Origin: JBDSTW01 sp039914705
GTDB lineage: Bacteria; Pseudomonadota; Gammaproteobacteria; SURF-13
Reading direction: 5' to 3'
Assembly (NCBI GenBank): GCA_039914705.1
Contig: JBDSOT010000155.1
Coordinates: 1 to 18,963 of the forward strand
DNA: 18,963 bases
Shown: one piece after another, positions 1-7,501 of the stretch
Position numbering within the stretch: position 1 is the first letter of the stretch
Layout of the letters: every line of letters starts with the position of its first letter
The notes under the pieces: generated by a model
What the model saw: the letters and a program-made list of their open reading frames with translations, nothing else
What the model was told of the DNA's origin: nothing
Databases searched by the model: none
Made by a program: the position numbers and the translations under genes

Positions 1-2566
1 TGGCGCTCAAGCTGCCGCCGGTGCTCTGGGCGGCGTTGCTCTCGGTGAGACTCGCAGTGCTGGTGCCGCTGATGACCGCGGCGTCGTTGGTGCCGGTGAT
101 GGTGATGGTCACGGTCTGCGCGGTGCCGTCTGCGGTGAGGACGGTGAAGGTGTCGGTGAGCGTGCCGCCGCTGTTGAGGGCCTGCACGCTCGCATTGCTG
201 TTGTTCAGGGTGTAGGTCCACACCCCCGCCGCGCTCATCTGGTAGGTGCCGTAGCCACCACTGCTGGCGGTGCCCGCCGCGACTACCTGGAAGGTGTTGG
301 GGGTGTTGTCCACGTCGGTATCGGTGAGCGTGCCGGTCGCCGTCGGGGTGCCCACCGTACCGTTGGCGACGCCGCCTGCTTCCACGACACTGCCGCTCGC
401 GGTGCCGGTGATGACGGCGGCATCGTTGGTGCCGGTCAGGGTGACGCTGATGACCTGGGTGGTGCCGTCGGCGGTGGCCACGGTGAGGCTGTCGGTGTAA
501 TTGGTGCCGGCGACGAATTCGTCGTGGGCGCTGTTCATGGTGTAGCTCCATACCCCGGCGGCATTGATGCTGAATACCCCGTAGCCGTTACTGCCGGCGA
601 CATTGGTCTGCACCCCAAAGGCCGCGCTGCTGTCGACGTCGGTCGCGCTTAAGGTGCCGCCGGTGCTCTGGATGGCGTTGCTCTCGGTTAAGGTGGCGCT
701 CGCAGTGCCGGTGATGAGGGCGGCATCGTTGGTGCCGGTCATCGTCACGCTGATGACTTGGGTGGTGCCGTCGCTGGTGGCCACGGTGAGGCTGTCGGTA
801 TAGCTCTGGCCGCCCACGAATTCGTTGTGGGCGCTGCCCATGGTGTAGCTCCATACCCCGGCGGCATTGATGCTGAAAACACCGTAGCCGTTACTGCCGG
901 CCACTCCGGTCTGGGCGATGAAGGCATTACTGCTGTCGACGTCGCTGGCGCTTAAGCTGCCGCCGGTGCTCTGGATGGCGTTGCTCTCGGTCAGGGTGGC
1001 GCTCGCGGTGCCGGTGATGACGGCGGCATCGTTGGTGCCGGTCAGGGTGACGCTGATGACCTGGGTAGTGCCGTCGCTGGTGGCCACGGTGAGGCTGTCG
1101 GTGTAATTGGTGCCGGCGACGAATTCGTCGTGGGCGCTGCCCATGGTGTAGCTCCATACCCCGGCGGCATTGATGCTGAATACCCCGTAGCCGTTGCTGC
1201 CGGCGACATTGGTCTGCACCCCAAAGGCCGCGCTGCTGTCGACGTCGCTGGCGGTTAAGCTGCCGCCGGTGCTCTGGATGGCGTTGCTCTCGGTCAGGGT
1301 GGCGCTCGCGGTGCCGGTGATGACGGCGGCGTCGTTGACAGAGGTCACGTTGATGCTGGCCGTGGCCGGGGCGGCATTACTAAGGCCTTGGCTGTCAGTG
1401 AGTGTGTAGTCAAAGCTGACTACGCCGTTGTAATTGGCATTCGGGACGAAATAGAAGGTTACCGCGCCGCCTGCGTAGGCAGTGCCGCTGGTGGCCAGGG
1501 TGGTGAGCGCTGAATCGGTATACAGCAAGCCATTGCCGGGCAAGGTGTTAAGCGTAACGCTGGCGATGGTTCCATCTATGTCGCTACCGGTAAGCGTGAT
1601 TGCAATTGAAGTGGCATCTTCAGCGCCACTTGTGCTGGCAACGCTGGCTACTGGGGCATCGTTAGCGCCGCTGATGGTAAAGCTTAGAGTAGAGGTACTG
1701 GCACCGCCACGGCCGTCACTTATTGAGTAAGTGAAGGTATCTATCCTAGTGTCGCCGTCAGTCAGGGCATTCATGGCGGCATTCAAGACGTAGCTATAGC
1801 TACCGTCGCTTGAAATGGCGAGTACGCCGAACATGCCATTGACGGTTGCGCCCGCGCTGACGTCCTGTCCATTGATCTGGGTTACCGTTAATTGATCACT
1901 ATCCGGATCGGTGTCGTTAATGAGTACGTTACCCGTAACGGAGCCAGGCGCGCCGTCTTCGGTGACGCTAAGGATGTTGGCCTGCGCAAATGGAGCGCCA
2001 TTGATTACAACCGGCTTAACATCGCTCAGGGTAGTAAAAAGCAGATCGTCAAACTTGGGCGCGTCGAACTGAGGTGAAGAGGATAATGCACGGCCTTGAG
2101 TCTGACCCCCGCTTTCCGGAGTCGTCTGTTGATTGGTGCGTTCAAGCTGAAACAAAAAGCTGCCGTGGCCCTGGTTGTCGACAACAGACCCTTCACTTTC
2201 TCCCGCAGCCGGCTTCTCAAACACCTTAGTGGGATCTTTGCCTGCCAGGATGGCTTGCTGGATAGCTTCTACAGTGGAGGTGGTATCGGCACTATCTGCC
2301 CCGCCGGGATTAAAGACTTCCTCGTCGAGCAGGGCTTGAGAATCACGCCCCAGATCCAGACGTGTGCCATCGACAAACTCGACGGCGACGGTGCTGAGAT
2401 GGCCGGTGCTGATGACCTCATTGGCATAAACGGGGTCGCCTACCTGCAGGGCGCGTGTTGCGCCGTTGAGTGCAGTTGCGATTACAGTGCCGGAGGCGGA
2501 AGTGACTATGCCTATAGGTTGTGAGGCACCCAGTTTCGCTCCGATTGTTTGAATGTTCGCCGCCAT
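1..2566 (-). CDS. lapA: LapA-like giant biofilm adhesin, N-terminal part (3' end beyond window)
   Basis: Open for about 855 codons from ATG 2566 to the window edge with no stop, so the C-terminal part is missing. There is no Sec signal, as expected for type I secretion. Residues 1-120 match the retention module of LapA-family adhesins (IGIVTSASGTVIAT, then VGDPVYANEVI, then VEFVDGTRLDLGRD). At residues 119-122 lies P-A-A-G, the di-alanine type of site cut by LapG; the cut would fall after Ala121. After a short linker come a cadherin-like domain (about 180-310, ending SGANDAP), a second Ig/cadherin-like domain with VNDA end, then tandem VCBS units of 101 residues ending TGTNDA. The start is supported by AGGGGG at 2572-2577. 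By family knowledge the unseen end should carry RTX repeats and a secretion signal. The neighbouring lapB, lapC, lapD and lapG support the call strongly. Confidence 0.93.
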   Translation of the reverse strand, partial: MAANIQTIGAKLGASQPIGIVTSASGTVIATALNGATRALQVGDPVYANEVISTGHLSTVAVEFVDGTRLDLGRDSQALLDEEVFNPGGADSADTTSTVEAIQQAILAGKDPTKVFEKPAAGESEGSVVDNQGHGSFLFQLERTNQQTTPESGGQTQGRALSSSPQFDAPKFDDLLFTTLSDVKPVVINGAPFAQANILSVTEDGAPGSVTGNVLINDTDPDSDQLTVTQINGQDVSAGATVNGMFGVLAISSDGSYSYVLNAAMNALTDGDTRIDTFTYSISDGRGGASTSTLSFTISGANDAPVASVASTSGAEDATSIAITLTGSDIDGTIASVTLNTLPGNGLLYTDSALTTLATSGTAYAGGAVTFYFVPNANYNGVVSFDYTLTDSQGLSNAAPATASINVTSVNDAAVITGTASATLTESNAIQSTGGSLTASDVDSSAAFGVQTNVAGSNGYGVFSINAAGVWSYTMGSAHDEFVAGTNYTDSLTVATSDGTTQVISVTLTGTNDAAVITGTASATLTESNAIQSTGGSLSASDVDSSNAFIAQTGVAGSNGYGVFSINAAGVWSYTMGSAHNEFVGGQSYTDSLTVATSDGTTQVISVTMTGTNDAALITGTASATLTESNAIQSTGGTLSATDVDSSAAFGVQTNVAGSNGYGVFSINAAGVWSYTMNSAHDEFVAGTNYTDSLTVATADGTTQVISVTLTGTNDAAVITGTASGSVVEAGGVANGTVGTPTATGTLTDTDVDNTPNTFQVVAAGTASSGGYGTYQMSAAGVWTYTLNNSNASVQALNSGGTLTDTFTVLTADGTAQTVTITITGTNDAAVISGTSTASLTESNAAQSTGGSLSA
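66..404 (-). repeat. Diverged 339-bp VCBS-coding unit
   Basis: This unit follows the same pattern (GYGTYQMSAAGVWTYTLN, then TDTFTVLTADGTAQ, then TGTNDA) but is 36 bp longer and clearly diverged from the 303-bp units. Bases 1-65 begin the next unit, which again resembles the 303-bp type (LTESNAAQSTGGSLSA). Confidence 0.85.
405..1313 (-). repeat. Three tandem 303-bp VCBS-coding repeats
   Basis: The anchor CCGGTGATGA recurs at 405, 708, 1011 and 1314, giving three exact 303-bp units inside the adhesin gene, each coding 101 residues (one VCBS domain). By hand alignment the outer units (405-707 and 1011-1313) differ at about 13 positions, roughly 96% identity. The middle unit differs more, mainly around 890-960. 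All units keep frame. Confidence 0.93.
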
Positions 2567-2591
2567 CGCCGCCCCCTAAATTTCATTTTGT

Positions 2592-2611
2592 CCTGTCTCT
2601 GGTGAGGCAGG
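2592..2611 (-). promoter_or_regulatory. Possible hairpin in the lapA 5' leader
   Basis: In the minus-strand transcript the arms CCTGCCTC and GAGACAGG flank a 4-base loop, giving an 8-bp stem with one C-A mismatch. It ends 25 bases before the lapA ATG and 14 bases before the ribosome binding site. No U-run follows, so it is not a standard terminator. A role in lapA translation or mRNA stability is inference only. Confidence 0.3.
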
Positions 2612-2626
2612 TTTCTATACGATTGG

Positions 2627-2642
2627 AGCAGATAGTGAACCA
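2627..2642 (-). promoter_or_regulatory. Weak sigma-54-like promoter match before lapA
   Basis: On the minus strand TGGTTC-N5-CTGCT keeps the invariant GG and GC with 10 bases between them, but three other consensus positions differ from TGGCAC-N5-TTGCW. It would start transcription near 2616, about 50 bases before the lapA ATG. Confidence 0.3.
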
Positions 2643-2661
2643 TGCTCAAGCTGTTGACTAT

Positions 2662-2675
2662 TGTACCTTGGTACA
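2662..2675. promoter_or_regulatory. Perfect dyad TGTACC-TT-GGTACA upstream of lapA
   Basis: Six-base arms are fully complementary around a 2-base centre, too tight for an RNA hairpin, so a protein-binding site is more likely. It lies in the 125-bp gap between the LuxR-type regulator gene and lapA. The neighbouring regulator is an obvious candidate binder, but that is inference. Confidence 0.4.
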
Positions 2676-2691
2676 GTAAGGCCGAAATTCC

Positions 2692-3366
2692 TTACAGCAT
2701 ATGGCTGGAAACCAGTTCCTCTGCCGTATCTTGCGTAACCTGGCCGTTCACCTGCAAGGCAAGCTGGAGCCGGTCATGTGCGCCCGTCTTGCGGAAGATC
2801 GACGACAAATGCGCCTTGACAGTACGTTCGGTGATCTTCAACACAGAGGCAATACGCTTATTACTGGATGCCTTGCTGATGAGCAGCGCAATTTCTATTT
2901 CCCGCTCGGTAAGCAATCTCAGTGTTTTGTTAATTGCCTTTGCGGGGGCCGGTTGTGGATTCGCTCCGGTCAAATCCGCAATCAGCCGCTGCATTAATTT
3001 GCGCCCAACCCACACCTCACCCGACTGCACCACTTTAATCGCCTCACTGAATAGTTCGGGTGACATATAGGCATTTGCATAGCCGTGCACACCGAGCTTG
3101 AACAGGGCCATGCCCTCCTCTTCTGTCGGTATATCGCTGAATATCATCAGCTTGAGATCAGGGCATCTGCGCCTCAGTACAGCGACCCCCTGAATACCAT
3201 TGAGGCCCGGTAGACTAATGTGTAATAGCATGAGCTGCGGATTATCCGCGCCCAGGCAAGGGCCGATGGCATTGCCCGTGTGCAGCTTGCGTACCGGGGC
3301 AAGTTTAGGCAGCCCTTGCTGCCATCGCTGGAGGAGACCTTCATTCGCGCTACAGAGTAGGATCAT
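2692..3366 (-). CDS. LuxR/NarL-type response regulator with degenerate receiver
   Basis: This 224-residue protein has a receiver-like domain (1-125) and a LuxR-type helix-turn-helix (about 152-203: LTEREIEIALLISK, then NKRIASVLKITERTVKAHLSSIF). The receiver keeps the fold pattern (MLLHISLPGLNG, MIFSD) but His49 stands where the phospho-acceptor Asp is expected. The N-terminal acidic pair is absent (ILLCSANEG), and the conserved Lys is Ala99 (GYANAYMSP). It therefore probably does not work through normal phosphorylation. Its ATG is only 4 bases after the lapC stop, so it is likely co-transcribed and translationally coupled with lapBC. Lying between lapC and lapA, it most plausibly controls the adhesin gene downstream. 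I know no established gene name for it. Confidence 0.88.
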   Translation of the reverse strand: MILLCSANEGLLQRWQQGLPKLAPVRKLHTGNAIGPCLGADNPQLMLLHISLPGLNGIQGVAVLRRRCPDLKLMIFSDIPTEEEGMALFKLGVHGYANAYMSPELFSEAIKVVQSGEVWVGRKLMQRLIADLTGANPQPAPAKAINKTLRLLTEREIEIALLISKASSNKRIASVLKITERTVKAHLSSIFRKTGAHDRLQLALQVNGQVTQDTAEELVSSHML

Positions 3367-3370
3367 GTTT

Positions 3371-4765
3371 CTAGCGCTCGGTCAGCGCGCGCTCCTTGGC
3401 CTTCAAGACGGGTTTCAATAAATAATGCAGCACGGTTTTCTTGCCGGTCAGAATATCCGTGTCGGCCAGCATGCCCGGAATAATCGGCAGCGGTTTTGCC
3501 TTCGTGCCGAGATAACTTTGCTTGGTGCGTACCCGCACCAGGTAATAGCTTTCTTTTTTCTCTTCATCACGAATCGTATCGGCGCTGATATGATCCACCT
3601 TGGCCTCCAGCCCGCCGTAAATCCCGAAATCGTAGGCGCTGAATTTAACGATAGCCTTCTGCCCGGGGTGGATAAAACCAATATCGGATGGGCGCACGCG
3701 CGCCTCCACCAGCAGTGAGTCATCCAGCGGGACGATCTCCACTAAATCCATGCCCGGCTGGATAATGCCGCCCTTGGTGTTCATCAACAGCCGGTTTACC
3801 GTGCCGCGCACCGGCGACCGCACCGAGGTACGACTCACGCGGTCTTCCAGCGCGAAATTGGACTCGGAAAGCTGGGATACCTTGGCAGCGGTTTCATTGT
3901 ATTCAGTACGTGCTTTATTACGGTAGCCGAGCTCCAGCTCTTCAATCTTGCGCACGGCCTCATCGTAAGTCGATTGCACGCGCGGGATGGCAAGTTCGGT
4001 CGCACTTAGCTCACCCTTGACCTCGTTGACCTGCCGTTCCAGCCGCAACACTTCCACTTCCGAGATGGCACCATCTGCCAGCAACGGCCGGGTCATGGTC
4101 AACTCCTGCGCCGTGAGCTTGTAGCTACGCGAAAGCTGATCTCTGTGCGCCCTGAGTTCGGCCAGTTCCTGCCGCCGCTGTGACACCTGCTGCTTCAAAA
4201 TATCCACGTTGGTTTGCAGTTCCTGCTGCCTGGAACGGAACAGTTCGGCCTCCTGTTCTACGATTTGCGGTTGCTTTAGCACGACATCCTCCGGCGCGAC
4301 AAACGGCGTATTATCCGCTTCAGCCTTGAGCCGTGCCGCCATCGCCTTCAGCGCCAGGTAATTTCCGCTGCCCTCACGTAGCGAAGAGGAAAACCGCGTG
4401 TCGTCGATGCGCAGGATAATTTGACCCTTTTCAACGATGTCGCCTTCCTTGATCAGCATCTCGGCAAGAATGCCGCCCTCGAGATTTTGCACAATCTGCA
4501 TCTGCCGGGACGGAATCACCTTACCCACGCCGCGCGTGACCTCGTCCAGTTTGGCATTGGCTGCCCATACGAGCGCAACGACTATAAACAGTACCGTAAA
4601 CCACAGGATCAGCCGGCCACCGGTCGGTGCCTGTTGTAACATCGCGGCGCTGGTCTCGGAGACGTACTCCAAATCATCGGGCGCTACTGTTTGAGTGTGT
4701 TCCTGGGCTGTGACCGGCGTAGCCAGAGCCTGATAGTCTTCCGGCAGTTTAGCGGCGCGTAGCAT
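3371..4765 (-). CDS. lapC: LapC, type I secretion membrane fusion (HlyD-family) protein
   Basis: This 464-residue adaptor links the LapB ATPase in the inner membrane to an outer-membrane TolC-like channel. It has a cytoplasmic N-terminus, one membrane helix (about 51-69, LILWFTVLFIVVALVWAA), a lipoyl-like half domain (VIPSRQMQIVQNLEGGIL, 83-100), a long coiled coil (about 150-320, rich in E, Q, R and L), then the second lipoyl half (SVRSPVRGTVNRLL) and a beta-barrel end. ATG 4765 was chosen because GGGAA precedes it and it overlaps the lapB stop by 17 bases, a usual coupling; an upstream ATG at 4843 would add 26 residues overlapping lapB. The length fits HlyD/LapC proteins. Confidence 0.92.
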   Translation of the reverse strand: MLRAAKLPEDYQALATPVTAQEHTQTVAPDDLEYVSETSAAMLQQAPTGGRLILWFTVLFIVVALVWAANAKLDEVTRGVGKVIPSRQMQIVQNLEGGILAEMLIKEGDIVEKGQIILRIDDTRFSSSLREGSGNYLALKAMAARLKAEADNTPFVAPEDVVLKQPQIVEQEAELFRSRQQELQTNVDILKQQVSQRRQELAELRAHRDQLSRSYKLTAQELTMTRPLLADGAISEVEVLRLERQVNEVKGELSATELAIPRVQSTYDEAVRKIEELELGYRNKARTEYNETAAKVSQLSESNFALEDRVSRTSVRSPVRGTVNRLLMNTKGGIIQPGMDLVEIVPLDDSLLVEARVRPSDIGFIHPGQKAIVKFSAYDFGIYGGLEAKVDHISADTIRDEEKKESYYLVRVRTKQSYLGTKAKPLPIIPGMLADTDILTGKKTVLHYLLKPVLKAKERALTER

Positions 4766-6929
4766 GGAGATTCCCTTGTTTAAGCACTTCGAGTACCCGC
4801 TCTTTAGGACCGTCAGCGACGATTTTCCCGTTGTCGATGACAATCAGGCGCGTAACCAGATCAAGCATCGAGGCGCGATGCGTTACCAGCACCAGCGTCT
4901 TGTTCTGCGCGATCTCGGCCATGCGTGTTTTCAATCGTTCCTCCGAGGTGTTATCCATCGAATTGCTCGGCTCGTCCATAACCAGAATGGGCGGATTCAG
5001 GATCAACGAACGGGCAATGGAGATGGCCTGCCGCTGCCCGCCGGATAAGCCCTCACCGCGTTCGCCCACGGGCATATCAAAACCCAGCGGATGACGGTTG
5101 ACAAATTCAGTTACACCGGCAATCTCGGCTGCGTGCAACAAGGTCTTATCGTCCGCGTGCGGTGCGCCGAGCGTAATATTTTTGCGCACGGTGCCGAAGA
5201 ACAACATGATGTCCTGCGACACATAACCGATGTTGCGGCGCAGATCCGCCGGGTCAATCTGACGCACATCGATGCCGTCGATACGCACCGCTCCCTTGCT
5301 GGGTTCATACAGACCCATGATCAATTTTTCCAGGGTAGTCTTGCCGGAACCGACGCGCCCGATGATGGCAACATGCTCGCCGCGCGCGATGTTAAACGAC
5401 ACCCCGCTGAGGACATCGGTAACCTGCCGGGGATAGGCGAAGCTTATGTCGTGAAATTCAATGCGCCCATCCAGGCGCGGCCGGTGCACGAAAGACTTCT
5501 CCGCATCGCGTTCCATGGGCAGCGCCATAATGCTATTTAACCCTTCCAGTGCGGCCTGGGTCTGGTGATAACGCGTCGCCAGGCTCGCGACCTGCCCCAT
5601 GGGTGCCATCGCGCGCCCACTGAGCAGTACACAGGCAATGAGTCCACCCATGGTTAACCCGTTTTCCACAATCAGGTACACGCCGAATATGACTATGGCC
5701 ACCGTGGCCAGTTGCTGCACGAACATCGACACATTCACCGCCGAGCTGGACAACAAACGTGAGCGCACTCCCCAGTGGGCGATGTAACCGACCGCCTGTT
5801 CCCATTTGCGTTGCACGGTGCCTTCGGCACCGAGGGTCTTGATGGTCTCCATGCCGGTGAGGCTTTCGATGAGTGTGGCATTTTTTTGCGCCGAGGCGCG
5901 GTAGGTATTCTCAATCGACTTGCGCAGTGGCGCGATAATGAAAAATCCGTAGATTGCGACGAGGGCTATGCCCACCACCGGAATGATTGCCAGCGGACCA
6001 CCGATCAAGGCAATCACCAGTAAAAACAGGATCAGGAACGGCAGGTCGATAATAGCGGTGATGGTGGCTGATGTAATGAAGTCGCGAATGCCTTCGAACT
6101 CGCGCAGGTTGCTGGCAAACGCACCCACCGATAGCGGGCGCGCCTCCATCTTGAATCCCAACACCTTCTCGAAGATCATAGCCGAGAGCAGCACGTCCGC
6201 CTTTTTCCCCGCGAGGTCGATGAAATAGCCGCGCAAGGCGCGCATGATGGCCTCGAATACAAACACGATGGTTACGCCGAGGGCGAGCACCCAGAGCGTC
6301 TCAATCGCGCCATTGGGCACCACACGGTCATAGACATTCATGGTAAACAGCGGGCTGGCAAGTGCGAAGATATTGATCAGCAGAGATGCCACGAGAACGT
6401 CGCGGTAAATGCGCCAGGACTGCGACAGGGTTCCCCAGAACCAGTGGCGCGTCGGTTGATGCAGTACCTCCGGTGTGCGCTCATCAAAGCGGTGCTCAGG
6501 CCAGACAAAAATAACGTGACCAAGATAATCACGCCCGAGATCTACCAGGCGCACCTCCTGTTCGGCCTCACCGGCCTCGGGTTGCAGAATACGTGCACTG
6601 CCCTTGCCGGTATTGATTTCGAGCACCACGCAGGCATGCTGATCGTTCAGCAGCAACACAGCCGGCAAGGTAAGGATAGAAATTTTCGCTAACGGGCGCT
6701 TGATAATGCGCGCGGAAAGACCGGCGCGAGCGGCGGCACGGACAAACAATTCCGGTGTTAAGCGATGATTCACCAACGGCAGGCCCGCGCTGAGGGCATC
6801 CGGGGAGAAAGGCCGATGCTGAAGTTTGGTCAGCAGTACCAGGCATCTCAGCAGTGGATCATCAAACGACAATCCGTCGCCTGGAAGCTCCCAGCCTGAC
6901 TCCTGCAGTTCAGCTCTTTGGTTGGACAT
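4749..6929 (-). CDS. lapB: LapB, type I secretion ABC transporter (ATPase/permease)
   Basis: This 726-residue inner-membrane exporter energises adhesin secretion. Residues 1-145 form a C39-peptidase-like domain that lacks the catalytic Cys (the start reads FDDPLLRCLVLL), so it is a non-cleaving docking domain as in other RTX exporters. The membrane domain spans about 175-440. The nucleotide-binding domain shows Walker A GRVGSGKTT (524-532), signature LSGGQ (628-632), Walker B ILVMDEP (648-654) and the switch His684. GGGAG lies just upstream of ATG 6929. It heads an apparent lapB-lapC-regulator-lapA operon, and a sigma-54-like promoter lies 125-141 bases upstream. Confidence 0.95.
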   Translation of the reverse strand: MSNQRAELQESGWELPGDGLSFDDPLLRCLVLLTKLQHRPFSPDALSAGLPLVNHRLTPELFVRAAARAGLSARIIKRPLAKISILTLPAVLLLNDQHACVVLEINTGKGSARILQPEAGEAEQEVRLVDLGRDYLGHVIFVWPEHRFDERTPEVLHQPTRHWFWGTLSQSWRIYRDVLVASLLINIFALASPLFTMNVYDRVVPNGAIETLWVLALGVTIVFVFEAIMRALRGYFIDLAGKKADVLLSAMIFEKVLGFKMEARPLSVGAFASNLREFEGIRDFITSATITAIIDLPFLILFLLVIALIGGPLAIIPVVGIALVAIYGFFIIAPLRKSIENTYRASAQKNATLIESLTGMETIKTLGAEGTVQRKWEQAVGYIAHWGVRSRLLSSSAVNVSMFVQQLATVAIVIFGVYLIVENGLTMGGLIACVLLSGRAMAPMGQVASLATRYHQTQAALEGLNSIMALPMERDAEKSFVHRPRLDGRIEFHDISFAYPRQVTDVLSGVSFNIARGEHVAIIGRVGSGKTTLEKLIMGLYEPSKGAVRIDGIDVRQIDPADLRRNIGYVSQDIMLFFGTVRKNITLGAPHADDKTLLHAAEIAGVTEFVNRHPLGFDMPVGERGEGLSGGQRQAISIARSLILNPPILVMDEPSNSMDNTSEERLKTRMAEIAQNKTLVLVTHRASMLDLVTRLIVIDNGKIVADGPKERVLEVLKQGNLHATRR

Positions 6930-7053
6930 GGCAGGCTCCCGCCTTTATTGTTAGTGAATATGCGATTAGCTTCTTGTGAGGCATAATGATGTCCGGTAAG
7001 CAAAGTCAGTACGCTGCCGCGATACCGCCAGGGGATCACTTACCTTATATAAC

Positions 7054-7070
7054 AAGCAAGTTCCAGGCCA
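7054..7070 (-). promoter_or_regulatory. Sigma-54-like promoter for lapB
   Basis: On the minus strand TGGCCT-GGAAC-TTGCT matches TGGCAC-N5-TTGCW at all but two positions and keeps GG and GC exactly 10 bases apart. The start site would lie near 7042, leaving a leader of about 113 bases before the lapB ATG. By family knowledge such a promoter needs RpoN and an enhancer-binding activator; FleQ is a known regulator of lap genes in Pseudomonas. Confidence 0.5.
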
Positions 7071-7082
7071 CTTGTGGGCACA

Positions 7083-7115
7083 GGCCATGGCCCCAAAAAA
7101 AGCACTCGCTAGCGA
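7083..7115. promoter_or_regulatory. Two perfect 10-bp palindromes between divergent promoters
   Basis: GGCCATGGCC (7083-7092) and TCGCTAGCGA (7106-7115) are perfect palindromes separated by a short A-rich run. They lie between the two sigma-54-like promoters. Whether a protein binds them cannot be told from sequence. Confidence 0.35.
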
Positions 7116-7131
7116 TGGCCCGCTGATTGCA
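7116..7131 (+). promoter_or_regulatory. Sigma-54-like promoter for the small unknown gene
   Basis: TGGCCC-GCTGA-TTGCA differs from TGGCAC-N5-TTGCW at one position, with the GG to GC spacing correct. The start site would be near 7142, so the gene start must be ATG 7158 and not ATG 7131, which lies inside the promoter itself. Confidence 0.55.
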
Positions 7132-7157
7132 TGATCTTGCCTTTACGAGCGAATAAA

Positions 7158-7496
7158 ATGCCTTATATTCAACGCAATGCTAACGGCACTATCATCGCCT
7201 TGGTGAGTACGCCCAGCGCCATGGCTGAGGAACAGCTTTCTTCGAGCGATCCGGAGGTGGTGGAGTTTTTGCGGGATAGCGGATCCAGCGAGATCACCAA
7301 AGAGTTTCTGTCCAGTTCGGATACAGACCTGGTGCGGGTAATCGAGGATTTAATCGACCTGTTGATCGACAAAAATCTGATACTGATGACCGAATTTCCG
7401 GCAGTGGCCCAACAGAAACTGATCAATCGTAAATCGGCCCGTGAGCTGTTCAGTAAAAATCAAACTCTGATGGTTGCCAAGGACGACATTCTTTAG
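7158..7496 (+). CDS. Small conserved protein of unknown function
   Basis: This is an acidic, soluble 112-residue protein with no signal peptide or membrane helix. It begins MPYIQRNANGTIIALVSTPS, has a middle rich in S, D and E (SSSDTDLVRVIEDLIDLLID) and a basic stretch near the end (QQKLINRKSARELF). From memory, relatives in gammaproteobacteria carry the misleading database name 'tryptophan synthase subunit beta like'; nothing here resembles an enzyme active site. It is the only plus-strand gene inside the Lap locus, divergent from lapB and convergent with lapD (5-base gap). Its start is set by the sigma-54-like promoter at 7116-7131. A role in adhesin regulation is possible from context only. 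Confidence 0.82.
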   Translation: MPYIQRNANGTIIALVSTPSAMAEEQLSSSDPEVVEFLRDSGSSEITKEFLSSSDTDLVRVIEDLIDLLIDKNLILMTEFPAVAQQKLINRKSARELFSKNQTLMVAKDDIL

Positions 7497-7501
7497 TCAA
7501 T

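Noticed and set aside
405..1313. Tandem repeats considered as a CRISPR array or satellite
   Set aside because: The unit is 303 bp, coding and in frame, with no spacers of CRISPR size.
21..2524. Many plus-strand open frames of 60-140 codons and short minus-strand frames opposite or inside the adhesin gene
   Set aside because: They arise from the repetitive, stop-poor VCBS sequence. The minus frame from 2566 is continuous, has a ribosome site and gives recognisable domains.
6500..6929. C39 peptidase activity in LapB
   Set aside because: The catalytic Cys region reads FDDPLLRCLVLL with no Cys in the expected Q-x4-D-C-G context, so the domain is a docking relic.
6949..7092. GGCCATGGCC palindrome plus A-run as a terminator
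   Set aside because: The A-run follows on the plus strand, giving no U-tract in the right direction; no gene ends just upstream.
7131..7157. Earlier ATG for the small unknown gene
   Set aside because: It overlaps the sigma-54-like promoter and has no ribosome site; family-like sequence begins at MPYIQRN.
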